63,638 nt of DNA, from assembly GCA_017441585.1 (NCBI GenBank), contig JAFRWW010000060.1:1-63638 (forward strand). The letters are read 5' to 3'. The position numbers and the translations under genes are program-made. The notes beneath the pieces were generated by a model that saw nothing but the letters and a program-made list of their open reading frames with translations, was not told the origin of the DNA and made no database searches. Positions 34,422-42,649 of this stretch are shown piece after piece (the first letter of the stretch is position 1; every line of letters starts with the position of its first letter). The DNA is from Lachnospiraceae bacterium (GTDB taxonomy: Bacteria; Bacillota; Clostridia; Lachnospirales; Lachnospiraceae).

Positions 34422-35048
34422 TCAATTCATGGAATATACATCATCCGGAACAGGCCATGCTCTGTACTGCGGCCATCCGCCGAATCTGGTGCCGTCTGCG
34501 GACCAGACCTCTATCTGACCGTTATCCAGCCTTTTAACTATCCTCCATCTGTCCACATTCTGATAGACTCTACCTCCACCCTCAGGATGGGGGCCGCTTC
34601 TTTTGATCTTATATTTAGGAATCATAGAAGCATTATATGCGCCATTATATGTATTCAGCGCCAGTTCTTCATTCATGGTATCATAAAAACCGTTCAGATA
34701 TTCCGACTGCGTACCGGTCCAGTATGTCTTCTCGCTGGCAACCACCATAACAACCCTGTATGACTCCGTCACTCCGTTACTCGTGGCGCTTATGGTACGC
34801 TTAAGATTCTCATGTTTTCCGGGCATCGACCATTCTTCAAAAAGACTGTAAACTTCCGGATTCTGAGCGATGGCAGTCTGATAAGCTTCCGCAATCTCAC
34901 CGGCTGTATGCAGATCCATAGCAATCCTTGCACGATCAACATACTTAATAAACTGCGGTGCCAAAACGCCAATGATTATCGCCATAATCGTGATCACGAT
35001 TATCAATTCCAGCAATGTAAAACCTTTATTATCAATCTTTTTACGCAT
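34422..35048 (-). CDS. Type IV prepilin-like protein
   Basis: A 208-residue protein with a class III signal: MRKKIDNKGFTLLELIIVIT, cleaved after Gly by a prepilin peptidase, with Glu at +5 and a long hydrophobic helix. The globular part (residues 50-208) contains no recognised domain. Neither an assembly ATPase, a peptidase nor other pilins lie nearby, so the machine must be encoded elsewhere or the protein is an orphan pseudopilin. It has its own terminator. The start follows CAGGTGAAG. It interrupts the usual rplS-lepB adjacency. Confidence 0.88.
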   Translation of the reverse strand: MRKKIDNKGFTLLELIIVITIMAIIIGVLAPQFIKYVDRARIAMDLHTAGEIAEAYQTAIAQNPEVYSLFEEWSMPGKHENLKRTISATSNGVTESYRVVMVVASEKTYWTGTQSEYLNGFYDTMNEELALNTYNGAYNASMIPKYKIKRSGPHPEGGGRVYQNVDRWRIVKRLDNGQIEVWSADGTRFGGWPQYRAWPVPDDVYSMN

Positions 35049-35214
35049 AGGACTTCACCTGCCTGACATCTGAATATCCTTGATGTTCAATTTAAGCCCG
35101 ACACTAATCATTCAGCACTTTTCACATCAAATTGCCTTTCTGAATAGGTATAGATTAACACAATTCACAAAAAATTACAACAAAAAATAGAAAACGGTTA
35201 ATTTAACAATTAAA

Positions 35215-35243
35215 AAGCCCATCCGGAAAATCCGGATGGGCTT
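35215..35243 (-). terminator. Intrinsic terminator of rplS
   Basis: AAGCCCATCCGG and CCGGATGGGCTT form a 12-bp stem with a 5-base loop; TTTTTAATTG follows on the minus strand. Confidence 0.9.
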
Positions 35244-35259
35244 ATGATCACAGCTTATA

Positions 35260-35607
35260 TTACTGGATACGCTCCTTAACCTTTGCAGCTTTACCTACAC
35301 GGTCTCTTAAGTAGAAGAGCTTAGCACGTCTTACCTTACCCTTACGCACGATCTCAACCTTCTCTACAAAGGGAGAATGCAAAGGCCAGGTCTTCTCTAC
35401 TCCGCAGCCGCTCGAAATCTTTCTTACGGTAAAAGTCTCTCTGTTAGAGCCGCCCTGTCTCTTGATGACAGTTCCCTCATAAATCTGGATTCTCTCGCGG
35501 TTACCCTCTTTGATCTTGTTATGTACTCTGACGGTATCTCCTACCTCAAACTCAGGTACACTTTCCTTAAGCTGTTCCTCTTCGATCTTTTTGATGATCT
35601 CGTTCAT
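35260..35607 (-). CDS. rplS: 50S ribosomal protein L19
   Basis: A 115-residue L19, full length, with [28 protein letters not shown] and the conserved [11 protein letters not shown] end. It sits at the 30S-50S interface. Start follows GGAGGTCACAA. It is transcribed alone from its own promoter with a leader of about 130 bases and ends at a strong terminator. Confidence 0.98.
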   Translation of the reverse strand: MNEIIKKIEEEQLKESVPEFEVGDTVRVHNKIKEGNRERIQIYEGTVIKRQGGSNRETFTVRKISSGCGVEKTWPLHSPFVEKVEIVRKGKVRRAKLFYLRDRVGKAAKVKERIQ

Positions 35608-35740
35608 TTGTGACCTCCACTCTATCTAATGTTGACGTTCTTAGCGCCGCTTATAACACCTGTGAGTACAACAAATGGTGGTGTACGGACGTCAGAGGAC
35701 CATCTCTACTACACAGAGCACTGCTCTGCGGACTCACGAA
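35608..35740 (-). ncRNA. Probable L19 leader (autoregulatory 5' UTR)
   Basis: The leader between the rplS promoter and its start can fold: GCAGAGCAGTGCTCTG contains a short hairpin, and GACGT...ACGTC segments flank the central part. Firmicutes rplS genes often carry an L19 leader element; position and length agree, but I cannot confirm the consensus fold by eye. Confidence 0.45.
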
Positions 35741-35745
35741 ACAAT

Positions 35746-35774
35746 ATATTACACTACTTTAGGGAAAAATGCAA
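35746..35774 (-). promoter_or_regulatory. Promoter of rplS
   Basis: TTGCAT (35769-35774), 17 bases, TAATAT (35746-35751) on the minus strand, just after the end of the transglutaminase-like gene. Confidence 0.7.
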
Positions 35775-35797
35775 GTGGTTTTTTAAGCACCACGTTA

Positions 35798-35821
35798 CTA
35801 TTCACAGCACTATTCACAGCA
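35798..35821. repeat. 12-bp tandem duplication
   Basis: ACTATTCACAGC occurs twice in a row immediately after the stop codon of the transglutaminase-like lipoprotein gene. Confidence 0.8.
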
Positions 35822-36919
35822 TCACCACACGGGTTTGGATATCGTCACTGCTTTGGGCAGATCAATAGAGCTTTTAATCTTATGGCTCTCACTGAGCACA
35901 TCATCCCCCACACACAGATAATCGTAGGTTATCTCATTTCTCACTTCGCCTGTTATTATATTTCTGTAAGAAGCATCCCCCCAGGTCGTGTCCACATTAG
36001 TCCATTCGCCGTCCACATATGCTATATTCCAGGCATGTCCTTCGCCTTCCTTACCTGCTCCCGATTTCAAATCGGGAGAGCCCGTCCCGGCTTTGAGGGA
36101 CTTCAAGACTTCTCCGTCAGGCGAAGTTACCTTTGCGGTTCCCGTGACCAGCAGACAGGGTATATCCAGTTCATTCAGTATATATTGGGTAGCTTTGGCA
36201 TACCCCTGACAAACGCTCTTTCCACTTTTAAAGACGCTTAAAATATTCTGATTGTCCTCGGCTTCAAGATCATAGTCCGTATTGTCGATCAGATATTCAT
36301 ATACATATCTGACCTTCCGGTAATCTTCATCATACTCAGGCATGCCATCCAGGAGTTCGCCGACATATCGGTCTATCTCCTTTTGGCCCTCTTCCACCTC
36401 ATCCTTATCCTTATCATACGTGCCTGTAAATTCAAGTGACGTGGTGACACCGTCTGTCATATATTTGTTCATGGAATAACCGGTGACATAGAATATCTCA
36501 GGATGATCGTTCATCACCAGCAAAAAGACCTTATCCACCTGATCCGCATCCGTGGAAGAAATGGTCACCGCATCGGCATGACTGTAAAGCACGGTATATA
36601 TCTCGCGGTAAAGTAACCTTTCCTTTTCATTCAGTTCAGAATATGAATACCTGAACATCCCGGAAGTGGACATCCTGACTTCTTCATCGGAGGGTTCGCT
36701 TCCCATTTCAAAAATACCGCCATCCGTCCCGTCATCTGCCAGCGATCCCGATTCTATCATTTCCTCAACCGTAGGAGCTGCGCTCAGCGTGGTACTCTCC
36801 TCCCAAAGCGGCGGGTCTATGAGAATAGCCACCGTCTCCCGCAATTCATCGGAACACCCCGTCAGGAAAAGGAGAGGACATAAGAAAACAAATATGAGTT
36901 TTATAGTAAAAGATTTCAT
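35822..36919 (-). CDS. Transglutaminase-like lipoprotein with in-frame insertion
   Basis: A 365-residue predicted lipoprotein (lipobox LTGC at residues 19-22). The transglutaminase/peptidase fold shows the catalytic Cys in GKSVCQGYAKA, His in GHAWNIAYVDG and Asp in TNVDTTWGD. Residues 265-288 come from the 72-bp palindromic element and lie in the loop between the catalytic Cys and His, directly before GHAWN; homologues have only a few residues there. Such proteins act on the cell envelope as peptidases or cross-linkers, substrate unknown. No Shine-Dalgarno site is visible, since a hairpin repeat abuts the start codon. Confidence 0.82.
   Translation of the reverse strand: MKSFTIKLIFVFLCPLLFLTGCSDELRETVAILIDPPLWEESTTLSAAPTVEEMIESGSLADDGTDGGIFEMGSEPSDEEVRMSTSGMFRYSYSELNEKERLLYREIYTVLYSHADAVTISSTDADQVDKVFLLVMNDHPEIFYVTGYSMNKYMTDGVTTSLEFTGTYDKDKDEVEEGQKEIDRYVGELLDGMPEYDEDYRKVRYVYEYLIDNTDYDLEAEDNQNILSVFKSGKSVCQGYAKATQYILNELDIPCLLVTGTAKVTSPDGEVLKSLKAGTGSPDLKSGAGKEGEGHAWNIAYVDGEWTNVDTTWGDASYRNIITGEVRNEITYDYLCVGDDVLSESHKIKSSIDLPKAVTISKPVW
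36056..36127 (-). repeat. In-frame palindromic element, copy 4 (in transglutaminase-like lipoprotein)
   Basis: 72 bp with one mismatch to copies 2 and 3, a silent change in a Ser codon (TCT to TCG). Flanks similar to copy 2 extend the match to about 90 bp. Confidence 0.9.
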
Positions 36920-36920
36920 G

Positions 36921-37005
36921 TAAGATTCTTCGCTTCGCTCAGAATGACAATACTGTAATGCTCAAAATGACAATACCGTAATGCTCAGAATAACAATGCT
37001 GAAAT
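36921..37005. repeat. Hairpin repeat remnant with three 23-bp tandem units
   Basis: After AAGATTCTTCGCTTC, three degenerate 23-base units follow at 36937, 36960 and 36983, each GCTCARAATRACAATRCYGW plus AAT. They occupy the space between prfC and the transglutaminase-like gene. Confidence 0.8.
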
Positions 37006-37022
37006 AATAATACGAAACAATA

Positions 37023-38618
37023 TCAATTTCGCGCAAATTCGCTGAGTTTAAGCCCTTCGTTGCGCTCCAGCACCATACCCACCGACCAGCTGTTGATGAA
37101 CAACAGCAATGGCCTGCCCTTAAGGTCCGTTATCTTCTTCATATCAGAGGTACCTACCAGATGCTCCACATCCACATCTGCCGCGTTCTCTATCCATCTG
37201 ATATGCTCATAGGGCAGACGCTCCAGAGCGATCTCCACATTGTATTCATTCCTTAAACGGTAAAGCAATACGTCAAACTGAAGCACGCCTACCACGCCCA
37301 CTATGACCTCTTCCATACCGCCGGTCAGTTCCCTGAATATCTGTATGGCTCCTTCCTGGGCGATCTGATCTATACCTTTTACGAACTGTTTTCTCTTCAT
37401 GGTATCCATCTGTCTCACCCTGGCAAAATGCTCCGGTGCAAAGGTGGGAATACCCTCATAGGCAAATTTTTTGCCGGGGGCACAGAGAGTATCGCCTATG
37501 GAAAAAATACCAGGATCAAAAACTCCGATTATATCTCCCGCATAAGCTTCGCTTATCATATGTCTCTCATCAGCCATCATCTGCTGAGGCTGTGACAGGC
37601 GCATATTTTTCTGCCCCTGAACATGATAGACCTCCATTCCCGGGTCAAATTTACCGGAGCAGATGCGCATGAAAGCTATCCTGTCACGGTGAGCCTTGTT
37701 CATGTTTGCCTGTATCTTAAATACAAAGGCGGAAAAATCACCACAAAAGGGATCTATCTGACCCTGATCGGATTTTCTGGCCAGGGGAGCCTTTGTCATC
37801 TGTAAGAAATAATTAAGAAAAAGCTCCACGCCGAAATTAGTCAGGGCAGAACCGAAAAACATGGGTGACAATTCACCCCTGTCGACCCTTTCCTGATCAA
37901 ATTCAGCTCCGGCTCCGTCCAGAAGCTCCAGTTCCTCAGTCAGCTTATCATAGGCATCCTGTCCAATGGCGGCAATGAGCGCGCTTTCATCATCTATGGA
38001 TATCTTTTCCACATGACCTTCCTTGGTGCCCTTCTGGGTATCTGAAAACAAAAAGACCGCTCTTTCGTTTCTGTCATACACGCCCTTAAAAGATTTACCT
38101 GAACCTATGGGCCAGTTCACGGGGCATACCGCGATCCCCAGTTCCTTTTCTATCTCATCTGCCAGGTCAAAAGTATCATTCGCATCCCTGTCCATTTTAT
38201 TTATAAATGTAAAGACAGGTATACCCCTCATTCCGCAGACCTTAAACAGCTTTCTGGTCTGGGCCTCCACGCCCTTTGACGCATCTATAACCATCACTGC
38301 AGAATCGGCCGCCATCAGCGTCCTGTAAGTATCCTCGGAGAAGTCCTGATGTCCGGGGGTATCCAGTATGTTAACGCACTTTCCGCCATAATTGAACTGA
38401 AGCACCGAGGAAGTCACGGAAATACCTCTTTCCTTCTCTATCTCCATCCAGTCGGACACGGCATGCTTTGCGGTAGCCTTGCCCTTGACGGATCCGGCTG
38501 TATTGATTGTACCGGAATACAACAGGAATTTCTCCGTCAGTGTAGTCTTGCCGGCATCCGGGTGGGATATGATGGCAAAAGTGCGTCTTTTTTCTATCTC
38601 ACTTCTGTAATCAGTCAT
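37023..38618 (-). CDS. prfC: Peptide chain release factor 3
   Basis: A 531-residue translational GTPase that releases RF1/RF2 after termination. G1 SHPDAGKTTLTEKF, G3 DTPGHQDFSEDTYRTL and G4 NKMDRD are intact; the C-terminal ELTGGMEEVIVGVVGVLQFDVL stretch separates RF3 from EF-G. Full length. Start follows GGAG. Confidence 0.97.
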   Translation of the reverse strand: MTDYRSEIEKRRTFAIISHPDAGKTTLTEKFLLYSGTINTAGSVKGKATAKHAVSDWMEIEKERGISVTSSVLQFNYGGKCVNILDTPGHQDFSEDTYRTLMAADSAVMVIDASKGVEAQTRKLFKVCGMRGIPVFTFINKMDRDANDTFDLADEIEKELGIAVCPVNWPIGSGKSFKGVYDRNERAVFLFSDTQKGTKEGHVEKISIDDESALIAAIGQDAYDKLTEELELLDGAGAEFDQERVDRGELSPMFFGSALTNFGVELFLNYFLQMTKAPLARKSDQGQIDPFCGDFSAFVFKIQANMNKAHRDRIAFMRICSGKFDPGMEVYHVQGQKNMRLSQPQQMMADERHMISEAYAGDIIGVFDPGIFSIGDTLCAPGKKFAYEGIPTFAPEHFARVRQMDTMKRKQFVKGIDQIAQEGAIQIFRELTGGMEEVIVGVVGVLQFDVLLYRLRNEYNVEIALERLPYEHIRWIENAADVDVEHLVGTSDMKKITDLKGRPLLLFINSWSVGMVLERNEGLKLSEFARN

Positions 38619-38641
38619 TTTTTACTCCATAAATCAAAATC

Positions 38642-39733
38642 TTATAACATCTTCTTAAAGCACATCTGCTGCTCTCCGGTGACACAGTCAAGACTGTGCC
38701 ATGACCCCCCGGCACAAAACTCCGTCTCCTCACATTCCCTGCAGGTAACACAGATATCACTAAGTTCCTGTCTGAAAACCTTGAATTCATTTTCCCAGAT
38801 ATCGGTAAACGATCTCTCCTTCACATTTCCCTGAATGGTCTTTATCCCATCTTTTTCGTCATATATCCTGGGAATATCCAGGCATGCTCCGACGCTGCCG
38901 TCCGACATGACGGACGCCGTGGTCCGGCCTGCGGTACAGTAAAAATACCAGTCCCTTAAATCCCTCTCCAACTCAATTCCCAGATAATGAGAGCACCCGT
39001 AACAAACAGGATAACCCAGTTCTCTTTTTTCCCTGATAAAGGAAAAAAGCCAGGAATAATCTTCTTTATCCAGCATATATTCAGGATGCAAAAGCGCCCT
39101 GCCTATGGGTTCCAGATTAATGACACGCCACGAATCTATGGGAAGCTCATCCATGATCTCAAAAAGCTCAGGCAGTTCACCAATATTCCTGTGGTTTATC
39201 ACCGTAGTGACCTGCACATGATCAAAGCCCGCCTCCAAAAGATGTCCGATACCATTCATGGCAAGATCATAGCCTCCCTTGAGTCCCCTTTGGGCATCAT
39301 GAGTACTCTCAAGCCCGTCTATGGACACGGAAACTGTACTCATCCCCGCCTTTTTAAGTGCCTGTGCACAGTCATGGTCTATGAGCGTCGCATTGGTTGT
39401 CATGCCCCATACAAAGCCCAGTGAAGCGGCATGGGACATCACTTCAAAAAGTCCGTCATAAAGAAGGGGCTCTCCTCCCGTTATGCACAGCATGGGTTTG
39501 CGGGGGAAATTTAAGGCCACTTCCCTTGTCAGAGCCTTCCAGTCTTCCACACTCATACAGTCTGTGGGGGCCAGGCTCTCGCACTTTGACCCGCAGTGAA
39601 AACAGTTTTCATTACACTTTTGGGTAAATTCGTAAAACAGATTTTTAAGCTCAGGGCGCAAATAAAGGCCGCGTCTATACGCGGCTCTTTCTTTAAGAGC
39701 TGTGAGCTTATGATCGTATAAAGCTTTATTCAT
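38642..39733 (-). CDS. Radical SAM/SPASM enzyme, candidate lipoprotein-peptide maturase
   Basis: A 363-residue radical SAM enzyme. The SAM-cluster motif is CNENCFHC (residues 39-46) with ITGGEPLL and SIDG following. The C-terminal SPASM region has many Cys: CSHYL, YCTAG, GACLD, CVTCREC, EFCAGG and a final Cys near the end, enough for two auxiliary clusters. The lipoprotein gene with YGPP motifs ends 6 bases before its start and there is no clear ribosome binding site, implying translational coupling. I infer that it modifies the lipoprotein, as in known rSAM/lipoprotein pairs. A heme or quinone cofactor role is the alternative. Confidence 0.82.
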   Translation of the reverse strand: MNKALYDHKLTALKERAAYRRGLYLRPELKNLFYEFTQKCNENCFHCGSKCESLAPTDCMSVEDWKALTREVALNFPRKPMLCITGGEPLLYDGLFEVMSHAASLGFVWGMTTNATLIDHDCAQALKKAGMSTVSVSIDGLESTHDAQRGLKGGYDLAMNGIGHLLEAGFDHVQVTTVINHRNIGELPELFEIMDELPIDSWRVINLEPIGRALLHPEYMLDKEDYSWLFSFIREKRELGYPVCYGCSHYLGIELERDLRDWYFYCTAGRTTASVMSDGSVGACLDIPRIYDEKDGIKTIQGNVKERSFTDIWENEFKVFRQELSDICVTCRECEETEFCAGGSWHSLDCVTGEQQMCFKKML

Positions 39734-39739
39734 AATATC

Positions 39740-40264
39740 TTAATTGGGCGGCGGTCCGTATACCAGCTGGACAAATTCATTCTGCCTCACATCATTGCCT
39801 GTATCAACGGCATTGTTATTTGTTTCATCAGCAGTATTCTTTGAATCAGCGGGATCCGTATCACCCATCCCGGATGTTACAGTTTCTGACCCTTTAGTCT
39901 CAGAATTTTCAGCATCTATGTCCGAAGTATCATCACCCTGTACTTTGGTTGCGTTATCCTGCGCTCCCTTTGAACTGTCAGAGGATGTGTCAGGCGCCGT
40001 ATCTGAAGATGTATCAGACGAGCTGTCGGACACTTCATCCGTATCTTCCTCACCTGATAACTCTTCTACCGGTTCATCAATAAGTTCATCCGGTGGCGGT
40101 CCGTATAAGGTCTCCATAGGCTCATCATTTTCATACACATCTTCCACGGGAGGCCCGTATACGTCCTGGACTTCCTCATTATCACGGCCCAGTCCGCATC
40201 CTCCCAGCACAGCAGCAGATAAAAGGGACATGCCCACCAATATCTTTTTATTTGGCTTTTTCAT
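39740..40264 (-). CDS. Acidic lipoprotein with three YGPP motifs, candidate rSAM substrate
   Basis: A 174-residue lipoprotein: KKPNKK, hydrophobic core, lipobox LGGC with Cys23. The mature chain is low-complexity, rich in D, E, S and T. YGPP occurs at residues 36-39 (VYGPPV), 54-57 (LYGPPP) and 169-172, where LVYGPPPN is the exact C-terminus. Repeated short aromatic-Gly-Pro motifs in a disordered secreted chain, encoded directly before a SPASM enzyme, are what is expected of a ribosomally made substrate. Start follows GGAGATTTACC. Unmodified function is unknown. Confidence 0.75.
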   Translation of the reverse strand: MKKPNKKILVGMSLLSAAVLGGCGLGRDNEEVQDVYGPPVEDVYENDEPMETLYGPPPDELIDEPVEELSGEEDTDEVSDSSSDTSSDTAPDTSSDSSKGAQDNATKVQGDDTSDIDAENSETKGSETVTSGMGDTDPADSKNTADETNNNAVDTGNDVRQNEFVQLVYGPPPN

Positions 40265-40310
40265 GGTAAATCTCCACTAAAATATCATGCTCCGAATAAT
40301 GTCGACCTAT

Positions 40311-40339
40311 ATGATACAACAATTACACGATTATGTCAC
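40311..40339 (-). promoter_or_regulatory. Promoter of the YGPP lipoprotein-rSAM pair
   Basis: GTGACA (40334-40339), 17 bases, TATCAT (40311-40316) on the minus strand, between the kinase gene and the lipoprotein. Confidence 0.6.
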
Positions 40340-40374
40340 ATATTTTTTATCCTGTCCCTGTTACTATCTAAGCC

Positions 40375-41631
40375 TCACTTGGGCACTCTGATAGTACACA
40401 CAGTTCTGACACCCGGTTCGCTCTTTATATCCAGGGATGCACCCATATACGAAAGACGCTCCTTTATATTCCTGATCCCTACATGATCCGGTCCGAGTTC
40501 TTCGAGAGAACCGGTATCAAATCCGACCCCGTCATCTTCAATTATGATGATATAGTCTTCCTCTTTTTCTTTTACACTAAGCCATACGGTACCACCTTCG
40601 GGACGTTTCAATATACCGTGCTTTATAGCATTTTCTATAAGAGGCTCCACCGACAGCTGGGGGACCTTAAAACTCACTTCATCAATATCCATCACCAGGT
40701 TCAGATCATCCGAAAACCGCATTTTCTCCAGCAGATAATAAAACCGAACCTGCTCCAGCTCATCTCTGATGGAAATATATTCCTTTCCCTCAATGCTCCT
40801 GAAATTTTTGCGCAGATACCCGGAGAAAAGATCTATGGCATCCTTTGCTTTTTCCACATCGATGTCACAGAGGTTATATATGGTATTCAACACATTATAG
40901 ATGAAATGGGGACGGATCTGTGACAACATGATCCTCATCCTGTCCCTGTTGATCTGTGCCTCCCTTTGTCCCAGCCAGACACTGATATTATACATGGCAA
41001 AAATATTGATGATGACCATGGAAAAACAAAAACCCACAGCGGTGATCTGAAGTCCCGGGAAAGCAAGTTTCATGATACTGGTCGTAATCGGCAGAACATG
41101 AAATGTCAAAAGAGCAACTATTTCCTGTTTATACAGACAATCATGATACCTTATTATCATGATAATAAGGGCAAACAGATTTAAAGTACCCCCAAGCCGT
41201 CCTGCCACATAGAGATAATCAAAAAATTCACGGTTGGTCCCTAAGGAAAAAATATATTCATTTATCGTACACAGGCACAGCAAAATTACGGATAAACTGC
41301 AGACAAATACACAAAACGGCTTATACACAGGGCTGATTTCACGTTTTCCCTTAATAAACCCGGCTTGAAAAAAACAAAAACCCGCCAGGAAAGAATAGTG
41401 TGCCAGATGAAAAATACACTCCGATATCCCCAGATATACGCTGTCGTATCCACGCAGAAGCACAAAATAAAAAAGACTCTCGGATGCCAACATGACTATG
41501 TTTAAAGAAGCCAGCATCAGGAACCATCTGTTAACAGTATCACTAACTTTACTGATACAATAATTACCGTATAGTACGATAAGCATCAGCACCAGAGCCT
41601 GAAGATGAAGCACCAGATTAACCGTTGTCAT
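40375..41631 (-). CDS. LytS/YehU-type sensor histidine kinase
   Basis: A 418-residue kinase. Residues 1-215 hold six or seven membrane helices and no extracellular domain. The His_kinase domain has the phosphoacceptor His in QIRPHFIYNVLNTIYNL; the ATPase has EPLIENAIKHGI (N box), DDGVGFD (G1) and GPDHVGIRNIKERL. It overlaps the regulator gene by 14 bases and is co-transcribed with it. The stimulus is unknown; the membrane part resembles 7TM-type sensors. Confidence 0.9.
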   Translation of the reverse strand: MTTVNLVLHLQALVLMLIVLYGNYCISKVSDTVNRWFLMLASLNIVMLASESLFYFVLLRGYDSVYLGISECIFHLAHYSFLAGFCFFQAGFIKGKREISPVYKPFCVFVCSLSVILLCLCTINEYIFSLGTNREFFDYLYVAGRLGGTLNLFALIIMIIRYHDCLYKQEIVALLTFHVLPITTSIMKLAFPGLQITAVGFCFSMVIINIFAMYNISVWLGQREAQINRDRMRIMLSQIRPHFIYNVLNTIYNLCDIDVEKAKDAIDLFSGYLRKNFRSIEGKEYISIRDELEQVRFYYLLEKMRFSDDLNLVMDIDEVSFKVPQLSVEPLIENAIKHGILKRPEGGTVWLSVKEKEEDYIIIIEDDGVGFDTGSLEELGPDHVGIRNIKERLSYMGASLDIKSEPGVRTVCTIRVPK

Positions 41632-42415
41632 GATAAAGTCCCTTCATCTGTAAAAAGGCGTTGGTTTCCTCGGCCCAGGCATACTGGCTCATATACTCAC
41701 CCGAATACACATACTCATCCGTCCTGCCCTTAAGCCATTCATAATAATCACATTCAATAAGATCCGGATTGATGCCCATCACGCCTTTCTGGCGTACCAG
41801 CACATCCTGACAGTCCTTCTGGGTAAAAGTATTAAACAGGTCCTGCCTGATATTTGAGATGTATGAAGTATGCGATGCCGGATCGTCAGGCCACAGGATC
41901 GCTCCCAACTCATTTGAAGAGCAAAGAGCCCCCTTGCGGTCTATAAAATAAGCAAAAACTTCCTTGGTACGGTTATACTGAAACTTGACAGGCACACCGT
42001 CGATAAACAATTCAAAATTACCAAAGGTCTGAGCTCTGACACGAAGGCTCTTTGTATTAACCTTATTTCTTAAATTATCGATCTCATTCTTAATCTTTTC
42101 GTCCGTTATGGGTTTCAGGATATATCCGCTGGCATGGAGTTCAAAAGCGTCTTTCATATATTCTTCATAACCCGTGGCGAACACTATATTTATCCCCGGA
42201 TCCATTTTAATTAATTTTCTGGCCAGTTCCACTCCGTTGACACGTCTCATCTCTATGTCCAGGAACGCTATCTCCGGCTTCATGGACGACGCAAAAAGAA
42301 GAGCCTCATCCACCTGTCTGAAGCCCGCCACTACTGCTCCGGGATAAAGCTTTTTTATCTTAGTCACGATACCCTCGAGAGCTATAAATTCATCATCTAC
42401 AACCAGGATTTTCAT
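41618..42415 (-). CDS. Response regulator with SARP-like winged-helix output domain
   Basis: A 265-residue regulator. The receiver has DDE, phosphoacceptor Asp in IAFLDIEM, Thr in FATGYEE and Lys in YILKPIT. The output domain from about residue 130 (VRAQTFGNFELFIDGVPVKF, EVFAYFIDRKGALCSSNELGAILWPDD) resembles the OmpR/SARP-type winged helix seen in BTAD regulators, not the LytTR domain usually paired with LytS kinases. The start MKILVVDDEF has no good ribosome binding site; a TTG 15 bases earlier is possible. A candidate attenuator lies upstream. Confidence 0.85.
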   Translation of the reverse strand: MKILVVDDEFIALEGIVTKIKKLYPGAVVAGFRQVDEALLFASSMKPEIAFLDIEMRRVNGVELARKLIKMDPGINIVFATGYEEYMKDAFELHASGYILKPITDEKIKNEIDNLRNKVNTKSLRVRAQTFGNFELFIDGVPVKFQYNRTKEVFAYFIDRKGALCSSNELGAILWPDDPASHTSYISNIRQDLFNTFTQKDCQDVLVRQKGVMGINPDLIECDYYEWLKGRTDEYVYSGEYMSQYAWAEETNAFLQMKGLYHDNG

Positions 42416-42459
42416 AAAGTCGACCGACAAACATCTGCAATACAGGATTAAAAACTTTC

Positions 42460-42623
42460 AGAATAAAAAAACAAAGCAACAGGCACCTATGCAAGTATCA
42501 GCGTGAAAACACGGGATGTAATGGGGTTCTCCCGGGATCACCTAATGCTGAAAAATCGGGGCCTGCATAGTCGGTGCCTGTTGCGTGAACAGAATAACAC
42601 ATCGGTATTCACACAACAGGCAC
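42460..42623 (-). promoter_or_regulatory. Candidate transcription attenuator/riboswitch before the two-component operon
   Basis: In minus-strand order: arm 1 (42608-42623) pairs with arm 2 (42574-42589), 15 of 16 positions. Arm 2 (42564-42584) pairs instead with arm 3 (42476-42493), about 18 bp around a structured 70-base core, and arm 3 is followed by TTTGTTTTTTT. The two helices share 42574-42584 and exclude each other: antiterminator versus terminator. The core (GGTGATCCCGGGAG and further stems) could be an aptamer. It also serves as the end of the glgCD transcript. No known riboswitch class was recognised. Confidence 0.65.
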
Positions 42624-42649
42624 AAAACAAACACAAATCATTAAAAAAA

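Noticed and set aside
42494..42563. Core of the hairpin region as a known c-di-GMP, cobalamin, THF or guanidine riboswitch
   Set aside because: None of the conserved loop sequences of these classes could be matched.
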